64,000 nucleotides of DNA from Helicobacter sp. 16-1353 (GCF_003288815.1 NZ_NHYM01000001.1:186001-250000), one strand, 5' to 3'. Shown: positions 8,138-18,746, counted from the first letter of the stretch. Made by a program: numbers and translations. The notes: generated from the letters alone by a model not told the origin.

Positions 8138-9514
8138 TTAATCCTCCGCTTTTGGTTTTTTAGCTTTTGCTACTTCTTTATCTTTCTCTTTTTTTACTTG
8201 TGATTCTTTTGGATTATCATCTTTTTTGATTGTGGATTCTAAAAGATTGTTTAATACCTTATTTTCTAAAATCGTCATTTTAAGTGCTGGAATCATATTA
8301 TTTTTTTCATAGGTATCTAACACTTCTTTTGGATTAGCACCCATCATCATTGCTTCATAATAAAGCACTTGATAGACTTCATTATCACTAACAGAAAGAT
8401 TATTTTTCTTAGCTAATTGGTCGACGATAAAGGTTAGCTTCACACTTTTTTGTGCCTCTTCTCTAAAAGATTCCCGTTTTTGCTTAGCTTTAGATATATC
8501 ATTTTGTAGTTCTTTTAATTCTTCTGGTTTTATATTTTGCAAACTATTTCTAAATATCACATCAATTTCTTGTTCTACAATGCTATCAGGTAAATCGAAA
8601 TTAATATTATCCAATAGATTATCAACTAATTTTGGTTTTAATCCATTTAGAATCTTATTTTTAGATTCATTCTCTAATTGCATTTTAGTATATGTTTTTA
8701 AGCTTTCTAATGTCGCATTGCTATCACTTGGAAGCATTTTCTTAGCAAAATCATCATCGATTTTACTCTCGATTCTACATTGAATCTTATTTAATGTTAC
8801 ATTGAATCTAGCATCTTTTCCTGCTAAATGTGGGGAATTATAATTCTCTGGAAAAGTAACTTTTATATCTCTATTCTCACCTTTTTTCATTCCAAGTAAT
8901 TGTTCTTCAAATCCTTCTATAAAACTTTTAGAGCCTATTTCTAAATCATAATTATCTGCTTTTCCGCCTTCAAAAGCTTTGTCATCTAAGAATCCTTCGA
9001 AATTAATATTTGCAATATCTTTTATCTCTAATTCTCTTTCTTCTTTAATCTCGCTCAAATCCCCGCTTGATTTTGCTAACTCCTTAATCCTATCATCTAC
9101 CATTTTAGAAGTAATTTCTTCGAGTTTCACCTCTGGAACTAATTGCTTATAATCGTCAATCTCAAATTTAGGAAATATTCCAATCTTTGCCTCGACTTCT
9201 ATACCTTTATCTGTTTTCTCATATTTTGTTATGATAGGATTCCCGATAACTTGATTTGCCTCGATATTCAACTCTTTTAGAGAATCTAGTATTAATTCAT
9301 TTAATGCCTCATTTTGGCTATCTTGCTCTATTCTATCCTTAAATCTACTCTCAACTACATTTAAAGGCACTTTACCTTTTCTAAATCCATCAACTTTAAT
9401 ATTTTTACTTATATTTTGTGCAATTTTTACTTTTTTCTGTTGTATTTTGTCATTTTGTAACACTTCTTCTAGTAAAATATTTGCATTATCTATTAATTTT
9501 ACACTCATTTTCAT
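8138..9514 (-). CDS. tig: Trigger factor
   Basis: Trigger factor is the ribosome-bound chaperone and prolyl isomerase. The ribosome-binding signature GFRKGKVP is at about residue 59-66. An FKBP-like domain follows (DIANINFEGFLDDKAFEGG), then the helical chaperone domain. The C-terminus is Lys-rich (KEKDKEVAKAKKPKAED). The 458-aa length is normal. It heads the tig-clpP-GGDEF-like-def cluster and is divergent from fliI. Confidence 0.96.
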   Translation of the reverse strand: MKMSVKLIDNANILLEEVLQNDKIQQKKVKIAQNISKNIKVDGFRKGKVPLNVVESRFKDRIEQDSQNEALNELILDSLKELNIEANQVIGNPIITKYEKTDKGIEVEAKIGIFPKFEIDDYKQLVPEVKLEEITSKMVDDRIKELAKSSGDLSEIKEERELEIKDIANINFEGFLDDKAFEGGKADNYDLEIGSKSFIEGFEEQLLGMKKGENRDIKVTFPENYNSPHLAGKDARFNVTLNKIQCRIESKIDDDFAKKMLPSDSNATLESLKTYTKMQLENESKNKILNGLKPKLVDNLLDNINFDLPDSIVEQEIDVIFRNSLQNIKPEELKELQNDISKAKQKRESFREEAQKSVKLTFIVDQLAKKNNLSVSDNEVYQVLYYEAMMMGANPKEVLDTYEKNNMIPALKMTILENKVLNNLLESTIKKDDNPKESQVKKEKDKEVAKAKKPKAED

Positions 9515-9605
9515 TTTCCTTACATATTAAAAAGGCTTATTAAGTTTAAGTATGTATTTTAACAAAAAAACATACAATTCCATAATAATATTTTAGGGTT
9601 TATAG

Positions 9606-10907
9606 ATGTCTTTAGAAAAATTACGATTAAAATTAGAACGAAAAATCGAATTATCACCACATTTTGGTGAAATAACACAAATTTATGCAAACACCATTAA
9701 AGCAAATGGATTAAAAACTTCCATTGGAGATATTGTAAGCATAAAGGGTATTGATAACGATATTTCAGGCATAGTAAGTGCAATTGAGAGAGATTATTTT
9801 TCTATTATTCCATTTACCTCAACACAAGGATATAAAGTAGGTGATAAGGTTTTTATAAGCCAAAAAGGTTTAAAAATTGGCGTTGGAAATGGACTTCTTG
9901 GGAGAATTGTAGACCCCTTGGCAAATCCAATTGATAATCTAGGGGAAATACAAAAAGATTCTACTATTTCCATATTAAACACCCCCATAAAAGCGATGAA
10001 TCGTGGGCTAATCGATGAGGTTTTTAGCGTTGGAGTGAAAAGTGTAGATGGACTTTTGACCTGTGGCAAAGGACAAAAAATGGGGATTTTTGCTGGAAGT
10101 GGCGTGGGAAAATCTACACTAATAGGAATGATTGTTCGAGGCTCTAGTGCTGAGATAAAGGTTATTGCCTTAATTGGGGAACGAGGGCGGGAGGTGCCTG
10201 AATTTATCGCCAAAAATCTTGGAAATGATTTAAAAAATACGATTATAGTCGTTGCTACGAGCGATGATTCTCCATTGATGCGAAAATACGGGGCATTTAG
10301 TGCGATGTCAATTGCAGAATATTTTAAAAATCAAGGTAAAGATGTGCTTTTTATTATGGATTCTGTAACTAGATTTGCAATGGCACAAAGAGAAATTGGG
10401 CTTTCTCTAGGTGAGCCACCCACTTCAAAAGGCTATCCACCATCTGTTTTAAGCCTTTTGCCAAAATTAATGGAAAGAGCCGGAAAAGAGGAAAACAAAG
10501 GCTCAATTACGGCATTTTTTACCATCTTAGTTGAGGGCGATGATTTAAGCGACCCTATAGCCGACCAAAGTCGTAGCATACTCGATGGACATATCGTGCT
10601 AAGTCGTGAATTAAGCGAGTTTGGAATCTACCCACCAATCAATATCCTTGCATCATCATCAAGGGTTATGAACGATATAATAGACAAAAAACATAGAGAA
10701 AATGTCATAAAATTTAGAAAAATATATTCACTTTTAAAAGAAAATGAAGTCTTAATCCGCATTGGCTCATATCAAAAAGGAAGCGATAAAGAGCTAGATT
10801 ACGCATTAAGCAAAAAAGAAAAATTAGAGGCATTTTTGCAGCAGGATTCTACCACTATGCTAGATTTTAAGGAAATTTATACAAAATTAGATGAAATTTT
10901 CAAATAA
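9606..10907 (+). CDS. fliI: Flagellum-specific ATPase FliI
   Basis: FliI is the F1-beta-like ATPase of the flagellar type III export apparatus. Walker A (GSGVGKST) is at about 160; IGERGREVPEF and the Walker B region VLFIMDSVTRFAMAQREIGL follow. The family signature PPSVLSLLPKLMERAG is present. Length (433 aa) is normal. It stands alone here, divergent from tig with 91 bp between starts. Confidence 0.96.
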   Translation: MSLEKLRLKLERKIELSPHFGEITQIYANTIKANGLKTSIGDIVSIKGIDNDISGIVSAIERDYFSIIPFTSTQGYKVGDKVFISQKGLKIGVGNGLLGRIVDPLANPIDNLGEIQKDSTISILNTPIKAMNRGLIDEVFSVGVKSVDGLLTCGKGQKMGIFAGSGVGKSTLIGMIVRGSSAEIKVIALIGERGREVPEFIAKNLGNDLKNTIIVVATSDDSPLMRKYGAFSAMSIAEYFKNQGKDVLFIMDSVTRFAMAQREIGLSLGEPPTSKGYPPSVLSLLPKLMERAGKEENKGSITAFFTILVEGDDLSDPIADQSRSILDGHIVLSRELSEFGIYPPINILASSSRVMNDIIDKKHRENVIKFRKIYSLLKENEVLIRIGSYQKGSDKELDYALSKKEKLEAFLQQDSTTMLDFKEIYTKLDEIFK

Positions 10908-10946
10908 AGGATATATTTTTATATCTCATTTTTTAAAAATTTAATA

Positions 10947-10952
10947 TATAAT
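10947..10952 (+). promoter_or_regulatory. Likely nifS -10 element
   Basis: A TATAAT hexamer lies about 65 bases upstream of the nifS start in AT-rich DNA. No convincing -35 box is visible, which is common in this lineage. Weak but plausible. Confidence 0.4.
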
Positions 10953-10983
10953 GCAATGCTAAATAATAATTTTTATTAATTAA

Positions 10984-12177
<1,194 letters not shown>

Positions 12178-12180
12178 TTT

Positions 12181-12239
12181 AATAAAAGGCTTGACTTTTT
12201 GGGGATTTGGGGACAATTAATTTAAGGTAAGCCTTTATT
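12181..12239 (+). terminator. Probable nifS terminator
   Basis: A long-range inverted repeat pairs AATAAAAGGCTT (12181-12192) with AAGCCTTTATT (12229-12239), one base bulged, just after the nifS stop codon. The loop of about 36 bases is long for a classical terminator, so this could be another RNA structure. Confidence 0.35.
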
Positions 12240-12282
12240 AAAGCCACTTTTTCATAAAAACGCTATTTTTTATTTTTAAAGT

Positions 12283-12480
12283 GATTTGTTTAGTAAAGGG
12301 GAGACAAGTGGGCTTGAATGATGATTTGCCAGAGGCAAAAGCGAAGTTCGCTCTCAAAACCATGCAATTACCCCAAAGCGGAGATTCTTGTAAAATTGGC
12401 TTTAGCCAATTTCCTGTTAACCCCCGATGACACTTCTTGCGGTGTCCGTGCTAACGCACGGAAATTAAGAAGTTTATTAA
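12283..12480 (+). repeat. Dispersed hairpin repeat, copy 1
   Basis: This segment matches, in inverted orientation, the region around 41670-41830. The shared core reads TTTAGTAAA, then G/A-rich DNA, ACAAG, GGGCTTGAATGATGA, TTTGCCA and a hairpin. Further along both copies carry the CTAACGCACGG motif followed by TTAAGAA or CTAAGAA. Coordinates are approximate, and the middle sections diverge. Confidence 0.7.
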
Positions 12481-12811
12481 AAATCGCATAGCGGTTTTTT
12501 GAAAATGGGATTATTCCCTTGTGAAATTAAAAAGATATAATTAAAAAAATAAATTATGGTTTATCGCCACTTTTTGAATTTTTAAGATTCTAGATTAGCG
12601 AATAACCAAGCGAGATTCCACTAAAAACTTCTCGTTTTTTCTGCGTAGCAGAAAACAAGGCTTTAGCCGAAGTTTCCTCGTTAATAAACGAAGCTTTAGG
12701 GGTTTCGAAAACAAGCGATAGCGAAGTTTCCTGTAAAGGGCAACGCCTTTCGTCGTAAAACGGGGCTTTGCTTCGTTGCGAAGTAAAAATTAAAATAAAA
12801 GGACATAAACA

Positions 12812-13792
12812 ATGGGAAAAGATACTTTAATCGGCGGTTCCCTATGGGACGCCTACTCAAAAAAAGTCCAAGAGCGAATGGATAATCCAACTCATCTTGG
12901 CGTGATAACTCAAGAGACAGCGGACGCCAAAAACGCCAAGCTAATCATCGCAGATTACGGCGCGGAAGCTTGTGGCGATGCTGTGCGGCTTTACTGGCTA
13001 ATCGATGAAAACGACACGATAATCGACGCGAAATTTAAAAGTTTTGGCTGTGGGACGGCGATTGCAAGTAGTGATATGATGGTGGAACTCTGTCTTGGGA
13101 AAAAGGTGCAAGACGCCGTCAAAATCACCAATTTAGATGTGGAATTCGCCCTTAGGGACGACCCAGACACCCCAGCGGTTCCGGGGCAGAAAATGCACTG
13201 CTCGGTTATGGCTTACGATGTGATTAAAAAAGCCGCTGGAATGTATCTGGGAAAAAATCCAGAGGATTTTGAAGATGAAATTATCGTGTGCGAGTGTGCT
13301 AGAGTGAGCCTTGGGACGATAAAAGAAGTCATTCGCTTAAATGACTTAAAAACAGTCGAAGATATTACAAACTACACCAAAGCAGGGGCATTTTGTAAAA
13401 GCTGTATAAAGCCCGGGGGACACGAGGAAAGAGAGTATTACTTAGAGGATATTTTGCGTGATACGAGGGCGGAAATGGAAAGTGAAAAGCTAAAGGATAA
13501 TGTTATAAAATCATCGCTTGGTGAGCTTAGCTTTAAAGATATGACTACCGTGCAAAAGGTCAAAGCGATTGATAAAATCATCGATGATAATGTCCGCCCA
13601 ATGCTAATAATGGACGGCGGAAATATGGAAATCATCGATATTAAGGAGACAAGCGATGGGTATATCGATGTGTATATCCGCTATTTGGGGGCTTGTAGTG
13701 GCTGTGCGAGTGGATATAGCGGGACACTCTTTGCCATAGAATCCATTCTGCAAGAGCAATTATTTGACAAGATTCGAGTATTACCTATATAA
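12812..13792 (+). CDS. nifU: Fe-S cluster scaffold NifU
   Basis: NifU is the scaffold on which Fe-S clusters are built from NifS-derived sulfur. The three-part architecture is complete: an IscU-like N-domain with C54, C80 and C130; a BFD-like [2Fe-2S] middle domain with C160, C162, C195 and C198; and a C-terminal Nfu domain with C295-x-x-C298 (GACSGCASG). The 326-aa length fits epsilonproteobacterial NifU. It probably has its own promoter given the distance from nifS. Confidence 0.96.
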   Translation: MGKDTLIGGSLWDAYSKKVQERMDNPTHLGVITQETADAKNAKLIIADYGAEACGDAVRLYWLIDENDTIIDAKFKSFGCGTAIASSDMMVELCLGKKVQDAVKITNLDVEFALRDDPDTPAVPGQKMHCSVMAYDVIKKAAGMYLGKNPEDFEDEIIVCECARVSLGTIKEVIRLNDLKTVEDITNYTKAGAFCKSCIKPGGHEEREYYLEDILRDTRAEMESEKLKDNVIKSSLGELSFKDMTTVQKVKAIDKIIDDNVRPMLIMDGGNMEIIDIKETSDGYIDVYIRYLGACSGCASGYSGTLFAIESILQEQLFDKIRVLPI

Positions 13793-13867
13793 AACTAGAA
13801 AATAGTAGAGGTGGGATTCTACTTAATAAAAAATATTAATAGAGATTCTCAAGAATTAAAATTTAAA

Positions 13868-13884
13868 GGGAAGTTTGACTTCCC
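13868..13884. terminator. Hairpin between nifU and yceI-like gene
   Basis: Perfect 7-bp arms GGGAAGT / ACTTCCC enclose the loop TTG, located between the convergent nifU and YceI-like genes. A bidirectional terminator is likely. Confidence 0.55.
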
Positions 13885-13894
13885 CATTTATGCC

Positions 13895-14476
13895 TTATAT
13901 CTCATTCCACAAAGTCTTAAGGATAATACTTAAGGAATCGCTAACTATTGCACTTCCTTGTATTTCAAAATCCCTAATATCTATTTTTGCCTCCAAATCA
14001 AGCGACAATTTACCATCTTTCTCACCTATTACGCCTGTAAATGGAACTTCCTGTGTCTTTCCATGCAGTGTTAAATCACATAAAATATGAACTTTACCAT
14101 CTGTTACCTCTATTTTTTTACTTTGCAAAAATCCTTTTGGATATTTCGCTTCATCTAGAAAATCTGCCTCTAATAGATGAGCATCTCGCTCTTCATCATC
14201 ACTAAAAACCGACTTGATGATAATCTCGCCATCTAGTGAAGCTATACTTCCATCGCTATTTAGAGCTAGATTCCCACTAAAGGTTTTAAAATACCCCTCT
14301 ACACCAACAAATGCAAATTTATGAGATTTAAAGCCAATATATGAGCTATTATCAACTACATATCGTTTTATCCCATTATTGCTTACTTTTAGGGAATTAT
14401 CACTAGTTGGAATCTCTATATTGTTACTTCCAAATACCGCACTTACAAAATATAAACAAATTAATATTTTCTTCAT
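13895..14476 (-). CDS. YceI-family periplasmic protein
   Basis: YceI proteins are lipocalin-like periplasmic proteins that bind isoprenoid-type lipids. A signal peptide covers about residues 1-16 (MKKILICLYFVSAVFG). The core pattern VDNSSYIGFKSHKFAFVGVEGYF, DGEIIIKSVFSDDEERDAHL and LTLHGKTQEVPF matches the family. Length (193 aa) is normal. The start overlaps the MarR gene stop by four bases, so the two are co-transcribed. Confidence 0.85.
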   Translation of the reverse strand: MKKILICLYFVSAVFGSNNIEIPTSDNSLKVSNNGIKRYVVDNSSYIGFKSHKFAFVGVEGYFKTFSGNLALNSDGSIASLDGEIIIKSVFSDDEERDAHLLEADFLDEAKYPKGFLQSKKIEVTDGKVHILCDLTLHGKTQEVPFTGVIGEKDGKLSLDLEAKIDIRDFEIQGSAIVSDSLSIILKTLWNEI

Positions 14477-14925
14477 TCCATTATTTTTAATTTACTCGAT
14501 TGCGATAAGCCGACAAATACTTTATATAAAATATTTTGTAAGGTCGCCATTTCATCTTCGCTTATATGTGGCAAAAGCATATCAGCATGTGTTTCTAGCA
14601 TTATTTGAAATGTTTCTTGGGCGATTTTTTCCCCTTCTTCAGTTAGCAATATTAGATTCTCTTTACGATTTTTAGGATTTCTTTTACGATACAAATATCC
14701 TTTTTGCTCCATATCATCGATTATAACTCGTATATGGTTTTTATCCACTTGGATAAAAGATGAAAGCTTAATTTGCGAATTTTCAGACTCACTACAAATC
14801 CACAAAACTCCAGCATGTGGATATGTAATGCCATAATGCTGAATTCGTTTGTTAAACTCCTTTGATACACATTCCCTAAGCCCAGTAGCCAAGAATCCAA
14901 TACATTGATAAATACTAACATTCAT
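14473..14925 (-). CDS. MarR-family transcriptional regulator
   Basis: A winged-helix regulator of about 150 aa. The DNA-binding core includes KLSSFIQVDKNHIRVIIDDM (recognition region), GYLYRKRNPKNRKENLILLTEEG (wing) and helical dimerisation segments. I prefer the ATG at 14925; the open frame extends six codons further upstream to a TTG at 14943. It overlaps the YceI-like gene by ATGA and diverges from a small flavoprotein gene, so autoregulation and control of both neighbours is a reasonable inference. Confidence 0.85.
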   Translation of the reverse strand: MNVSIYQCIGFLATGLRECVSKEFNKRIQHYGITYPHAGVLWICSESENSQIKLSSFIQVDKNHIRVIIDDMEQKGYLYRKRNPKNRKENLILLTEEGEKIAQETFQIMLETHADMLLPHISEDEMATLQNILYKVFVGLSQSSKLKIME

Positions 14926-15040
14926 AATACATTTCCAACACAATAAACTTTTTAGATGAAATTATATATTCTTTGTCGACTTTTTGCCATAAAGTAAATC
15001 TTATCTCCTTTATATAGTATTTTATAATTATTATAATTTT

Positions 15041-15066
15041 TAATGATAATAATTATAAATGATAAT
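15041..15066. promoter_or_regulatory. Fur-box-like site in divergent promoter
   Basis: Overlapping GATAAT-type hexamers (TAATGATAATAATTATAAAT, then GATAAT) resemble the Fur consensus built of GATAAT repeats. They lie in the 240-bp region between the divergent MarR and flavoprotein genes. AT-rich context makes chance matches possible. Confidence 0.4.
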
Positions 15067-15167
15067 ATAGCAATATTTAACAACTATTGTCAAGAGAATT
15101 TTTAGCTTTAAATAACAATAAAATAAGCTAAAATATTATTTCAAAACTTATATTTAAAGGAAAAAAC

Positions 15168-15764
15168 ATGAAAAAAAGAATTACAATTATCGGTGGAAGT
15201 ATCGCAGGATTAACCTCTGCGTTGATTTTAGCATCGGCTAAAAATAATGAATTAGATTTTGAGATAAATATCATAGATGAGGGTAAAGCAGATTTGAATG
15301 CTGTGGCAATCTATAATGTGCCACTATTCCCAAAAGGGATAATCGGCAAAGACATCATCGCAAAGACAAAAGAGCAAGTAGATTCTCTATTGAAAGTAAA
15401 ATATATAAATGGCAAAATCAATGAGATTAGCGGGGACAAGGGAGCTTTAAAAGCGATTGGAGAAAATATCAATCTAGAATCCGACTACATTATCCTAGCT
15501 ACAGGAGCGAGTGCGTTTGATATTAAAGGCTTGGGTAATATCGTAAAAGAGCATAATTTAATGAATAAGCCAAATAAAATCCGCCTAGAATACAAAGGCA
15601 GACAGGAAGTCAAAAGCGGAATCTATGTCGCTGGAATCGCATCTGGAGTTACTTCTATGGTAACTGCTGCAATGGGAAGTGCAAGTGAGGCAGCTTGTGC
15701 GATACTTAGCGATATAAAAGGCGAAATAGTTGTAGCCCACGATACACCAACTTCAAGGAAATAA
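15168..15764 (+). CDS. Small FAD-dependent oxidoreductase
   Basis: A 198-aa flavoprotein of the pyridine nucleotide-disulfide reductase superfamily. The FAD-binding motif IIGGSIAGLTSALIL is at 8-22, DYIILATGAS at about 109-118, and the second FAD motif SGIYVAGIASGVTSMVTAAM near 145-165. There is no separate NAD(P) domain and no CxxC redox pair, so it is a minimal FAD domain. The ATG follows AAAGGAA. It faces the MarR gene across a shared control region; substrate unknown. Confidence 0.75.
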   Translation: MKKRITIIGGSIAGLTSALILASAKNNELDFEINIIDEGKADLNAVAIYNVPLFPKGIIGKDIIAKTKEQVDSLLKVKYINGKINEISGDKGALKAIGENINLESDYIILATGASAFDIKGLGNIVKEHNLMNKPNKIRLEYKGRQEVKSGIYVAGIASGVTSMVTAAMGSASEAACAILSDIKGEIVVAHDTPTSRK

Positions 15765-15775
15765 TCACCTAATAT

Positions 15776-15800
15776 CTTAAGAGAGATAATCTCTCTTAAG
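15776..15800 (+). terminator. Strong hairpin after flavoprotein gene
   Basis: Perfect 11-bp arms (CTTAAGAGAGA / TCTCTCTTAAG) enclose loop TAA, twelve bases past the flavoprotein stop codon and followed by a T-rich stretch. A good intrinsic terminator. Confidence 0.7.
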
Positions 15801-15926
15801 CTTACTTTTCTAACCTTTTACCCCAATTACCCCAATCTTTGCTTTAGGATATTAAACATTATAAATTGAGATTCTCTTGATAATATTTGAATACAATACG
15901 CAAATTTTTAATATTAGGAGATTGAT

Positions 15927-18161
15927 GTGAATTATCATTTAGATAGAATTGATTATGGAAAGGAGATTCAAGGATTTAGAGAAGAAAGCCTTATAAGATT
16001 CTCAAACTCAAATGCTTCTTATGATTTAGATTCCACAAGATTCCTAAAACCAATGAAATTTTTTCTCATAGTTTTATTAATCACACCTTTTGTATTTAAC
16101 CCACTTCGTTCTAGAGCTAGAGATATTACAGCAAATGATACAAGAATACAAAATGCTGAAAATGAAGTAAATGTAAAAACATCTACAATTAAAAATCTAA
16201 CTAACGAATCTACAATTACCAATCTAAAAGTTAATGAAAACGGAAAAGTAGAATATCTAGATAATTACGGAACAATCAACAATCTAACAAATGATAGAGA
16301 TGGAACAATAGAGCAACTAGATAATAATGAGAAAAGCAAAATTACTAATCTAACAAATAATAAAAAAGCACAAATCCATTACATAGATAATTACAAGGAA
16401 GGCACAATCACCAATCTAAAAAATAATGGAACGATACAATATCTAGATAATTACGGAACAATAAATAACCTAACAAATAATGGAACAATAGAATATCTAG
16501 ATAATTATAACGGGGGAGTAATCGATATTCTAAATAATTATGGAAAAATCAACAGCCTAAAAAATTCTACCACAATCACGAATCTAAACAACACAGGCGA
16601 AATTAGGCTACATAATATAAATAACGATAACGACATCAGCGATATTAAGAAAATTTACGCTCATATTAATAATATAACAGAAAATGCAACGATAAATATC
16701 TCAGCCTACCATTTAGTTATCGATAAAAAAGCTAGTGATTTTAATAGTTTTAGCGGATATAATGCCGAAAGTTATGACTTATCACATCTAGTCATACAAG
16801 ACACTTCAAGCAATAAAAAAGGTGTGAAATTAAAAGACACTAACTCTAAGATTCTTCTAACTTTAGGAAAAAGCTTTGAATTAAATACGAAATATTCTTT
16901 GGCTAAATTAATAACTAATACAGATGGGAATCAATATAAATTAACTTATGAAAATAATGGCGATATAAACTTAAATACATTATTTTCACATTTGAAGATA
17001 GTAGATTCTACTGCTTTGGGATATGATGCCTCATTTTTAACCTTAGTGTTAGATGGGGAATCTTTTAGGGTGAATATTCTTAGCTCAACTAACCAAATGA
17101 TAACAAACTCCATTCAAAACACTAAAAATAAGGCAAATGTAACAAATATCAATAATATAGCATTAAATCTTAAATCAAATGTATTTAAGAATCTAGGCGG
17201 AAGTGGATTAGCTCTAAGCAAAAGAGATGAAATATTACAAGAATTAGAATCTTTGAAAATCGCCAAAATAAGGCAATCTCTAGCAAAATCCAGCGAATCT
17301 AATTTTAAAGAAAATGATAGATTCTATTACAATAATACACAAGATTCCATTATCTTAGATTCTAATTTGAATTCTAATGATTCGCATAATTATCATACTT
17401 TCTTTACCCCATTTATAACGCATAGTATTTTAGATGGTGATATTAGTGGGTTAAGCTATGGCTTTGTAGGTGGATTTAATGCAAAATTAGCAGATTCTCA
17501 CACTTTAGGAACTCATATTGGATTTAATTACGGCTCTATGAATGGAAATAAATCAACCAATAATATAGATATAAATAATCTAAATATTTTATTGGGCTTA
17601 CACTATAAATTAGATTTAGTTTATGGTATGTATGTAAAAGCTTTAGTTGATTTTATCTATATTAATAATGATGGAAAATATTCATTTGACTTAGGATTAT
17701 ACAAGGTAAATTCTAACTCATATGGTTATAATGCAAATATAGCTTTTGGTAAGGATTTTAGTCTTAAAAATGCTGGAATCTTGGGAATAGAAATTGGCTT
17801 TAATCCACTTGGGATTAAAACTAATGACACGCAAATCGGCACTCACAAATATATTGGAGATTTTACTAATCTACTCTATGGTGATTTAGGACTAAACTAT
17901 AATATTAGATTTAAAAATGGGTTTGGATTAGATTCAATGCTTGGTGTAAAATATCTATTTAATAATCCACAAGGCAAAATGGCATTATTAAATACAATTA
18001 TAAATTATGATATTGGAGTAGATAAGCTCATCAGCTACATTGGATTTGGGGTGAATTATAGTGTAAATTCTAGCATTACTTTAGGTTTAAATTATCTAGG
18101 AAATTTTGGTGATAGAACAATTACAAATAGTGGATTTTTAAATATCAAAATTGGATGGTAA
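15927..18161 (+). CDS. Autotransporter-like outer-membrane protein
   Basis: The 744-aa protein has an extended N-terminus with a hydrophobic segment at about 46-60, compatible with a long signal peptide. A repeat region (about 75-230) is built on motifs such as GTIEYLDNYGTINNLTNN. From about residue 485 the sequence resembles an autotransporter beta-barrel and ends in aromatic W (NIKIGW), as in outer-membrane proteins. The start is GTG at 15927, six bases after AGGAG; the earlier ATG runs straight into a stop. The barrel presumably displays the Asn-rich passenger at the surface. Ligand unknown. Confidence 0.8.
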   Translation: MNYHLDRIDYGKEIQGFREESLIRFSNSNASYDLDSTRFLKPMKFFLIVLLITPFVFNPLRSRARDITANDTRIQNAENEVNVKTSTIKNLTNESTITNLKVNENGKVEYLDNYGTINNLTNDRDGTIEQLDNNEKSKITNLTNNKKAQIHYIDNYKEGTITNLKNNGTIQYLDNYGTINNLTNNGTIEYLDNYNGGVIDILNNYGKINSLKNSTTITNLNNTGEIRLHNINNDNDISDIKKIYAHINNITENATINISAYHLVIDKKASDFNSFSGYNAESYDLSHLVIQDTSSNKKGVKLKDTNSKILLTLGKSFELNTKYSLAKLITNTDGNQYKLTYENNGDINLNTLFSHLKIVDSTALGYDASFLTLVLDGESFRVNILSSTNQMITNSIQNTKNKANVTNINNIALNLKSNVFKNLGGSGLALSKRDEILQELESLKIAKIRQSLAKSSESNFKENDRFYYNNTQDSIILDSNLNSNDSHNYHTFFTPFITHSILDGDISGLSYGFVGGFNAKLADSHTLGTHIGFNYGSMNGNKSTNNIDINNLNILLGLHYKLDLVYGMYVKALVDFIYINNDGKYSFDLGLYKVNSNSYGYNANIAFGKDFSLKNAGILGIEIGFNPLGIKTNDTQIGTHKYIGDFTNLLYGDLGLNYNIRFKNGFGLDSMLGVKYLFNNPQGKMALLNTIINYDIGVDKLISYIGFGVNYSVNSSITLGLNYLGNFGDRTITNSGFLNIKIGW
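16190..16620 (+). repeat. Tandem Asn-rich repeat in autotransporter passenger
   Basis: Imperfect repeats of about 20 codons alternate two half-units, one encoding (N/G)TIxYLDNY and one encoding GTINNLTNN. Similarity is visible at DNA level (TATCTAGATAATTACGGAAC recurs). Such repeats can gain or lose units by recombination. Confidence 0.75.
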
Positions 18162-18206
18162 TACAAGTATTCAAAAATTTCATTAATATCTTTTAATCTT
18201 AGAAAA

Positions 18207-18746
18207 TTATTTTATGTTATTAAATGCTTCTTTATTTTTTAGATATTCTTCTAGCTGGAATCCTTTTCTTGTCATCATCAAGCTTTGTTCGTGAAATATA
18301 AGAAGTGTTATAGAGATTCCCACAGCGATAGCAAAAGCAACTGAAATAGTTGTCATAAGATTATTTGTTATTTCTATTAGTAATTTATATTGTTTTTCTA
18401 AATCATTTTCACTTGCAAATGATGTAATAGATAATATAGTTCTATATGCATACATTCCGGGTATCATAGGAAGTAACGCTGGAAATGTTATTATCTCCAT
18501 CGGGCATCGCACCTTTTTTGCAAATATAAGCCCTATTAATCCAATAGTGAATGCTGATATAAAGGTCGCACTAGCAAGACCAAATACATCAAATTGCAAT
18601 AAATAGAATCTACCGCCGTGAGCTATAGCAGCAAGTAATGCAGATAAAAATAATGTTTTTATCGGCGGATTACAAGCAAAGGCAAATCCAAGTCCAGCCA
18701 CTGCAGCAAAACAACCATCAATAATCGCAGAAAATACAATATCCAT
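18207..18746 (-). CDS. ThrE-family exporter small subunit (YjjB-like)
   Basis: A 179-aa membrane protein with about five hydrophobic segments resembling the second half (ThrE_2) of threonine/serine exporters. FPALLPMIPGMYAYRTI is the conserved loop. It forms a pair with the adjacent larger subunit: the larger subunit's stop overlaps this start at base 18746. Export of amino acids or small dicarboxylates is inferred from the family. Confidence 0.8.
   Translation of the reverse strand: MDIVFSAIIDGCFAAVAGLGFAFACNPPIKTLFLSALLAAIAHGGRFYLLQFDVFGLASATFISAFTIGLIGLIFAKKVRCPMEIITFPALLPMIPGMYAYRTILSITSFASENDLEKQYKLLIEITNNLMTTISVAFAIAVGISITLLIFHEQSLMMTRKGFQLEEYLKNKEAFNNIK

Larger units (their letters stand above)
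12178..12811. other. Hairpin-rich intergenic region, nifS to nifU
   Basis: No convincing gene is visible. The region is packed with short palindromes of 5-8 bp arms and 3-5 base loops. Examples are TTTGCC/GGCAAA (12325-12339), AGCGA/TCGCT (12340-12352), AAATTGGC/GCCAATTT (12393-12412), CCGTGC/GCACGG (12446-12461) and TTTTCTGC/GCAGAAAA (12637-12655). Two direct repeats sharing GAAAACAAG and GAAGTTTCCT occur at about 12651-12676 and 12707-12731. The nifU ribosome-binding site (AAAAGGA) is at the end. Confidence 0.75.

Noticed and set aside
9794-10213. 139-codon frame opposite fliI
   Set aside because: Antisense to a well-conserved gene, no family features, Pro/Ser-rich shadow composition.
16190-16620. 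Possible CRISPR-like repeat array
   Set aside because: The repeats are in frame, imperfect and encode an Asn-rich passenger; no uniform spacers.
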